Positions 60,405-64,000 of a stretch of DNA of 64,000 nt are shown piece by piece. Location of the stretch: assembly GCA_937138495.1 (NCBI GenBank), contig CAKZPE010000051.1, positions 1 to 64,000 of the forward strand, written 5' to 3'. A program made the position numbers and the translations under genes. The notes beneath the pieces were generated by a model. It ran no database searches. It saw only the letters and a list, made by a program, of their open reading frames with translations, and had not been told where the DNA came from. Every line of letters begins with the position of its first letter. Position 1 is the stretch's first letter. This DNA is from an uncultured Oceanospirillaceae bacterium. Its GTDB lineage: Bacteria > Pseudomonadota > Gammaproteobacteria > Pseudomonadales > Balneatricaceae.

Positions 60405-62477
60405 TTAAGCCTTGCGAATGTTGATGAAGGTGTCGTAGTAGGCGGCTCCGTCACCGATGTCGGTTCTGCGGGTGTTGCTGATCAGCGCATTGACCGTAAG
60501 CCCGGTAGTGCTGGTATGGCACCAGGCGCCTTTCTCACAGCAGACTACACCGGCGGCAACAGTGGGGGTGATTTTTGCCTGTACTTCCACTTCTGCGAGT
60601 TTATTGCTGATGATGAGTATGTCCTTGTCACCGATTTCCAGTTGTTCAGCGTCCAGTGGGTTTATTTCCAGTAACTGCAGGCCGGAAGATGCTTCATGAC
60701 CGCCGAATATAGCGTTGGTGCGTTTATCGGATGCCGGCGAGATCAGCTGATAGGGAGCATCCTGTGTGACTGACTTATAAGCTGGCAGGCCTGCTTCATA
60801 TTCATGCTGCAGGTTGTCAGAATAGAGTTCTGCTTTGCCACTCGGGGTATTGAGGGTGGCATCGGTCAGCCAGCGGTATCCTATGTCCTGCATGGCAAGC
60901 GCTTTATCTGTCGGTAATTCGAGGACGGTGCTGATGCCGTGTTCAGAGGCATCCAGATCAAAGGCCTGGTTCAGCAGTTCATCATCCTGGTCTCTGAAGC
61001 AGGGCTCTTCAAAACCAAAGGTTGCTGCCAGCCGGCGGAAAATTTCTGTATTGGGTAATGCTTCACCTACCGCAGGAATAACCGCTTCGGCACGCTGCAG
61101 ATAGCCATGTCCGTATGCAGAAAAAGCTTCTTCGTATTCAAAGTGTGTGGTGGCGGGGAGGATGACATCTGCGTATTGCATACTGTCGTTCATTTCCACG
61201 TCGCAACCGACAATGAACAGTTCTTCCTGACTAAGTGCCCGGATCAGTTTTTGCTGATCAGGGTGGGTGGCAACCGGGTTGTGGTTATAGATAAAGACCG
61301 CTGAGACGGGAATGTCTTTGTTCCGGTCGAGCAGATGATCTGCCACCTCTATGATGTTGAATTCCCGGGGCGAGTCTGCGGTTGGTTTGGCACCGGAAGT
61401 GAGCCGGTCACTGGCAGGGAAAACTGAGCCGTAGCTGCCGATTACACCGTTACCGGCGGCACCCGGTGTGCCGAAGAGTAGTGGGAAGCTGTAGGCTGCG
61501 CGGCAGGCAGCGCCGCCATTACGGGTACGCTCAAGACCCACGCCAACATTCACGGTAACGCTGTTTGCGTTTGCCAGTAAGTCGGCGAGTTGCCGGGCAT
61601 CATCCGGATGAATACCGCATACTTTCTGAAGGTCTGTGTCGGCATACTCTGCTGCATGGTTCAGATAGGTGTTCAGCCCTGTGCTGTATTCTGCCAGTGC
61701 GTCATTACTGATGCAGCCTCTGGCAGCAAGCTGAGCCGTTACATGTAGCGCTAAGCTGACGTCGCTGCCGGGTGTGACTTGCAGAAACAGATCTGCCTGT
61801 CGGGCAACCTGAGTTTTATGCGGGTCAATGACTACCAGTTTAGCCCCTCGGGCACGGGCCCGTTTAATGGTGCGCATAAAGTGCAGATTAGCCACGCTGA
61901 CATTACAGCCCCAGATCAGGATAAGATCAGCAAACTCTGCCTGTTGTGGCGGCATTCCTGGCGTTGTGGTGCCGTAAAGTGAACGGTATGAAAGTGATCG
62001 TACACCGCCGCATAAAGGGGAGCGGTTGAGGCGGGTTGCACCGAGTTGTTCAAAGAATCTCACATCCATTGAACCACCGGCCAGCTTTCCGTGGGGACCG
62101 GCATAATTCAGGGGCATGACGCTTTCTGCCCCGTGACGCTGAATAGCACTGTTCAGACCCTGATGTACGCGCTCAAGGGCGTCTTCCCAACTGATCTGCT
62201 GATACTGGCCACTCCCACGGGGCCCGGTTCGTAACAGAGGGTGGCGCAGGCGTCTCGGACCGTGGACAAATTCAGGATAGAAGCGGGCGACCTTGGTACA
62301 GATACTGCCTTCGGTAAGTGGGTTTACCTGAGAGCCACGGATTTTGGTGATTTCATTTCCGGTGACGGTGACTTTCAGGCTGCAGGTGTCGGGACAGTCC
62401 AGCGGACAGACGCTGAGCTTTTCCTGTGTCTGAGATGTACTGCTTGGTGTAGGACTGGTCATTTGGCGATCCGTCAT
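60405..62477 (-). CDS. Molybdopterin-dependent oxidoreductase (DMSO reductase family)
   Basis: 690 residues. A 4Fe-4S site C24-x3-C28-x3-C32-x27-C60 opens the protein, then molybdopterin domains (NYAGPHGKLAGGS; LIWGCNVSVANLH; VFIYNHNPVATHP; ADVILPATTHFEYEEAF) and the C-terminal dinucleotide-binding domain. The candidate Mo ligand is C156 in SPLCGG. No Tat signal, so cytosolic. No iron-sulfur or membrane partner genes are nearby. Resembles assimilatory/formate-type enzymes of this superfamily, but the substrate cannot be read. Confidence 0.82.
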   Translation of the reverse strand: MTDRQMTSPTPSSTSQTQEKLSVCPLDCPDTCSLKVTVTGNEITKIRGSQVNPLTEGSICTKVARFYPEFVHGPRRLRHPLLRTGPRGSGQYQQISWEDALERVHQGLNSAIQRHGAESVMPLNYAGPHGKLAGGSMDVRFFEQLGATRLNRSPLCGGVRSLSYRSLYGTTTPGMPPQQAEFADLILIWGCNVSVANLHFMRTIKRARARGAKLVVIDPHKTQVARQADLFLQVTPGSDVSLALHVTAQLAARGCISNDALAEYSTGLNTYLNHAAEYADTDLQKVCGIHPDDARQLADLLANANSVTVNVGVGLERTRNGGAACRAAYSFPLLFGTPGAAGNGVIGSYGSVFPASDRLTSGAKPTADSPREFNIIEVADHLLDRNKDIPVSAVFIYNHNPVATHPDQQKLIRALSQEELFIVGCDVEMNDSMQYADVILPATTHFEYEEAFSAYGHGYLQRAEAVIPAVGEALPNTEIFRRLAATFGFEEPCFRDQDDELLNQAFDLDASEHGISTVLELPTDKALAMQDIGYRWLTDATLNTPSGKAELYSDNLQHEYEAGLPAYKSVTQDAPYQLISPASDKRTNAIFGGHEASSGLQLLEINPLDAEQLEIGDKDILIISNKLAEVEVQAKITPTVAAGVVCCEKGAWCHTSTTGLTVNALISNTRRTDIGDGAAYYDTFINIRKA

Positions 62478-62696
62478 TATTGTTATGGGCAGAGGTGTGT
62501 ATCACTTACTTTACGTGTAAATTGGATACCCTATAAGGCCCACTTAATGAAGAAAGAAAGGACCCACCTGAAGTGTTCATCTGAGGTGATCTTCCAGCCG
62601 AAGAAAGGGGGCAGGCATTTACCGTGCTGAAGCGGTACAAGTCTGGGCTACACTCCGGTAATATCTGATTAAACAGGTAGTTACCGGGGTAAGGCT

Positions 62697-63269
62697 GTGG
62701 ACGTTGGAGAGCGCTTAAAAGCAATTCGTAAATTGAAGGGGGTTTCCCAGCGGGAGCTGGCGAAGCGGGTGGGTGTGACCAACAGTACCATTTCAATGAT
62801 CGAAAAGAACGGTGTCAGCCCGTCCGTCAGTTCGCTGAAAAAAGTGTTGAGTGGTATCCCTATTTCCATTGGCGATTTTTTTACCCTGGACCTGGCTAAT
62901 ATCCAGCCTGATCTGGCGGTTTTCCCTGCGGATAAGATGCCGGAAGTCGGCAACCCGCAGTGGAGCCGGAAACTGGTCGGAGCCGGGGTGATGCAGCGGC
63001 TGGCTGATTTTACCCGGGAACGGTTTGCACCCGGTGCGGACAGTGGTTCAGAGATGCTGCAGATCAGCGGTGAGAAAACCGGGGTAGTGGTGCAGGGAAG
63101 TATCGAACTGACCGTTGGTTTTCAGGTATACGAACTGCAGGCCGGTGACGGCTTCTGTTTTGACAGCAGCCGGCCTCACCGTTTCAGAAATACCGGAAGT
63201 ACTGAATGTGAGCTATGCGTAGTGAATGTTCCCTTACCGGGAAAGCTTCATCAACCCGGTGTTTCTTAG
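62697..63269 (+). CDS. XRE-cupin transcriptional regulator, PuuR-like
   Basis: 190 residues from a GTG (GGGGTAAGG precedes it). N-terminal HTH (LKAIRKLKGVSQRELAKRVG, NSTISMIEKNGVSPSVSSLK) and a C-terminal cupin (GEKTGVVVQGSIELTVGFQV, GDGFCFDSSRPHRFRNTG). This layout is that of PuuR, a putrescine-responsive repressor. It converges with an omega-amino acid aminotransferase gene, which fits polyamine breakdown. Confidence 0.85.
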   Translation: MDVGERLKAIRKLKGVSQRELAKRVGVTNSTISMIEKNGVSPSVSSLKKVLSGIPISIGDFFTLDLANIQPDLAVFPADKMPEVGNPQWSRKLVGAGVMQRLADFTRERFAPGADSGSEMLQISGEKTGVVVQGSIELTVGFQVYELQAGDGFCFDSSRPHRFRNTGSTECELCVVNVPLPGKLHQPGVS

Positions 63270-63292
63270 TAAAGCCCCGGCCATGAACGCAT

Positions 63293-63330
63293 AAAAAAAC
63301 GGGCAAACAGAGGATCGCTCTGCTGCCCGT
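63293..63330 (-). terminator. Terminator of the aminotransferase at the right edge
   Basis: Leftward stem ACGGGCAGCAGAG and CTCTGTTTGCCCGT around CGATC, then a T run (A run at 63293-63299). Confidence 0.8.
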
Positions 63331-63388
63331 AAAGCCCCGGTGCATTACCGGGAGCGGGTGGCTCTCACCCCGTTTTCATACTGCCGTT

Positions 63389-64000
63389 TCAGGCAAACAT
63401 CTCTTCTGCGGTTTCACGCAATACTTTCACTAACTGATCTATCTGTTCCGGCTCAATGGTCAGTGGTGGTGAGAAGGCGACGATGTTGCCCATGGTTCTG
63501 ACCATTACCCCACGTTTGAAGCAGTTCTTCTGGAAATCCAGCCCAATGGGGCCGTTGGCGGCAACGCTGGCATCGAACTGCACTGCTCCGACCAGGCCGT
63601 AGTTACGGATATCAATCACTTTTGGTGCGTCTTTCAGGCTGTGCAGTGCGTCGGCAAAATAGTCACCAATGGTACCGCCGGCTCTGGTGAGCAGCTGTTC
63701 TTCGTCATAGATGTCCAGGGTTGCCAGGCCAGCTGCACAGGCGACCGGGTGTGCTGAATAGGTATAGCCGTGATAGAACTCGATGGCACCGGCTGCCACG
63801 TTATTGACGATCTGATCATGAATATGGTCGCTGACAAATACGGCTCCTAATGGCATAACACCGTTGGTGATGCCTTTGGCGGAGGTGATCATATCCGGTG
63901 TGACACCAAATTCCGTGGCGGCGAAAGGCGAGCCCAGACGGCCCCAACCGGTAATGACTTCATCAAAGATCAGCAGAATGTCATGTTTGGTACAGATATC
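63389..64000 (-). CDS. Class III aminotransferase (beta-alanine/omega-amino acid:pyruvate type), C-terminal part
   Basis: Runs off the right edge; about 203 residues visible in the leftward sense. From the edge: DICTKHDILLIFDEVITGWG, then the lysine motif SAKGITNGVMPLGAV (Schiff-base Lys), and FYHGYTYSAHPVACAAGL; end EQIDQLVKVLRETAEEMFA. These fit the omega-amino acid:pyruvate aminotransferase group. Similar to, but distinct from, the gene at 52520. Neighbour of the PuuR-like regulator. Confidence 0.85.
   Translation of the reverse strand, partial: DICTKHDILLIFDEVITGWGRLGSPFAATEFGVTPDMITSAKGITNGVMPLGAVFVSDHIHDQIVNNVAAGAIEFYHGYTYSAHPVACAAGLATLDIYDEEQLLTRAGGTIGDYFADALHSLKDAPKVIDIRNYGLVGAVQFDASVAANGPIGLDFQKNCFKRGVMVRTMGNIVAFSPPLTIEPEQIDQLVKVLRETAEEMFA

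Noticed and set aside
63271..63340. Direct repeat AAAGCCCCGG at 63271 and 63331 as attachment sites
   Set aside because: Only ten bases, flanking a terminator, with no mobile gene nearby; likely chance.

Overview
The window looks like chromosomal DNA of a marine gammaproteobacterium. An Oceanospirillaceae-type organism (Neptunomonas, Amphritea or Marinobacterium-like) is my best guess. This rests on gene content: a glycerol-type ABC transporter with a DUF2160 protein, a TAXI-TRAP transporter controlled by DctB/DctD, polyamine uptake and transamination genes, and gammaproteobacterial housekeeping proteins (UppP, PheA, TrmH, LeuA, RapA, SrmB-like helicase). No database search was possible, so the genus is inference. 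I saw no rRNA, tRNA, CRISPR array, insertion sequence or replication origin.

Layout. 1-8.9 kb: the end of uppP, a divergent AcoR-like regulator whose AAA+ domain is degenerate, and a six-gene glycerol ABC operon (glpS-glpT-glpP-glpQ-glpU-glpV). Between glpQ and glpU two near-identical 42-codon reading frames arose from a tandem repeat that includes the glpQ tail. 9.1-16.3 kb: an AT-richer stretch of small leftward genes (membrane proteins, a lipoprotein, a NADAR-domain protein, a SAM methyltransferase, a truncated DUF4265 protein), with an internal duplication in which one copy has a premature stop. 16.3-25.9 kb: a GlxA-family AraC regulator, then a leftward six-gene block with a tripartite RND efflux pump, one histidine kinase and two response regulators. 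26-28.6 kb: MipA/OmpV-like outer-membrane protein, prephenate dehydratase, TrmH.

28.7-35.5 kb: DctB/DctD-like two-component system, a sigma-54 promoter with an upstream inverted repeat, and the TAXI binding protein and fused TRAP permease it probably controls. 35.9-40.4 kb: three tandem paralogous exported proteins with Sel1-like repeats and a SPOR-like C-terminus. 40.5-48.9 kb: Lrp/AsnC regulator divergent from leuA, then two DEAD-box helicases on either side of rapA. 48.9-58.3 kb: two LuxR-type regulators flanking lysO and a LysE-family exporter, a putrescine-type aminotransferase, a GntR/FCD regulator with three matching palindromic operators, and potGHI without a potF. 58.4-64 kb: a BLUF photoreceptor, a soluble CZB-domain chemoreceptor, a lone molybdopterin oxidoreductase, a PuuR-like XRE-cupin regulator and the end of an omega-amino acid:pyruvate aminotransferase.

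Taken together, much of the window handles uptake, export and breakdown of small nitrogen and carbon compounds (glycerol, TRAP substrate, polyamines, lysine), each module with its own local regulator. The most unusual points are the asymmetric ATPase pair of the glycerol importer, the duplicated mini-genes, the regulator without GAFTGA, the two-regulator efflux operon, the triple Sel1-SPOR array, and the GntR operator set.
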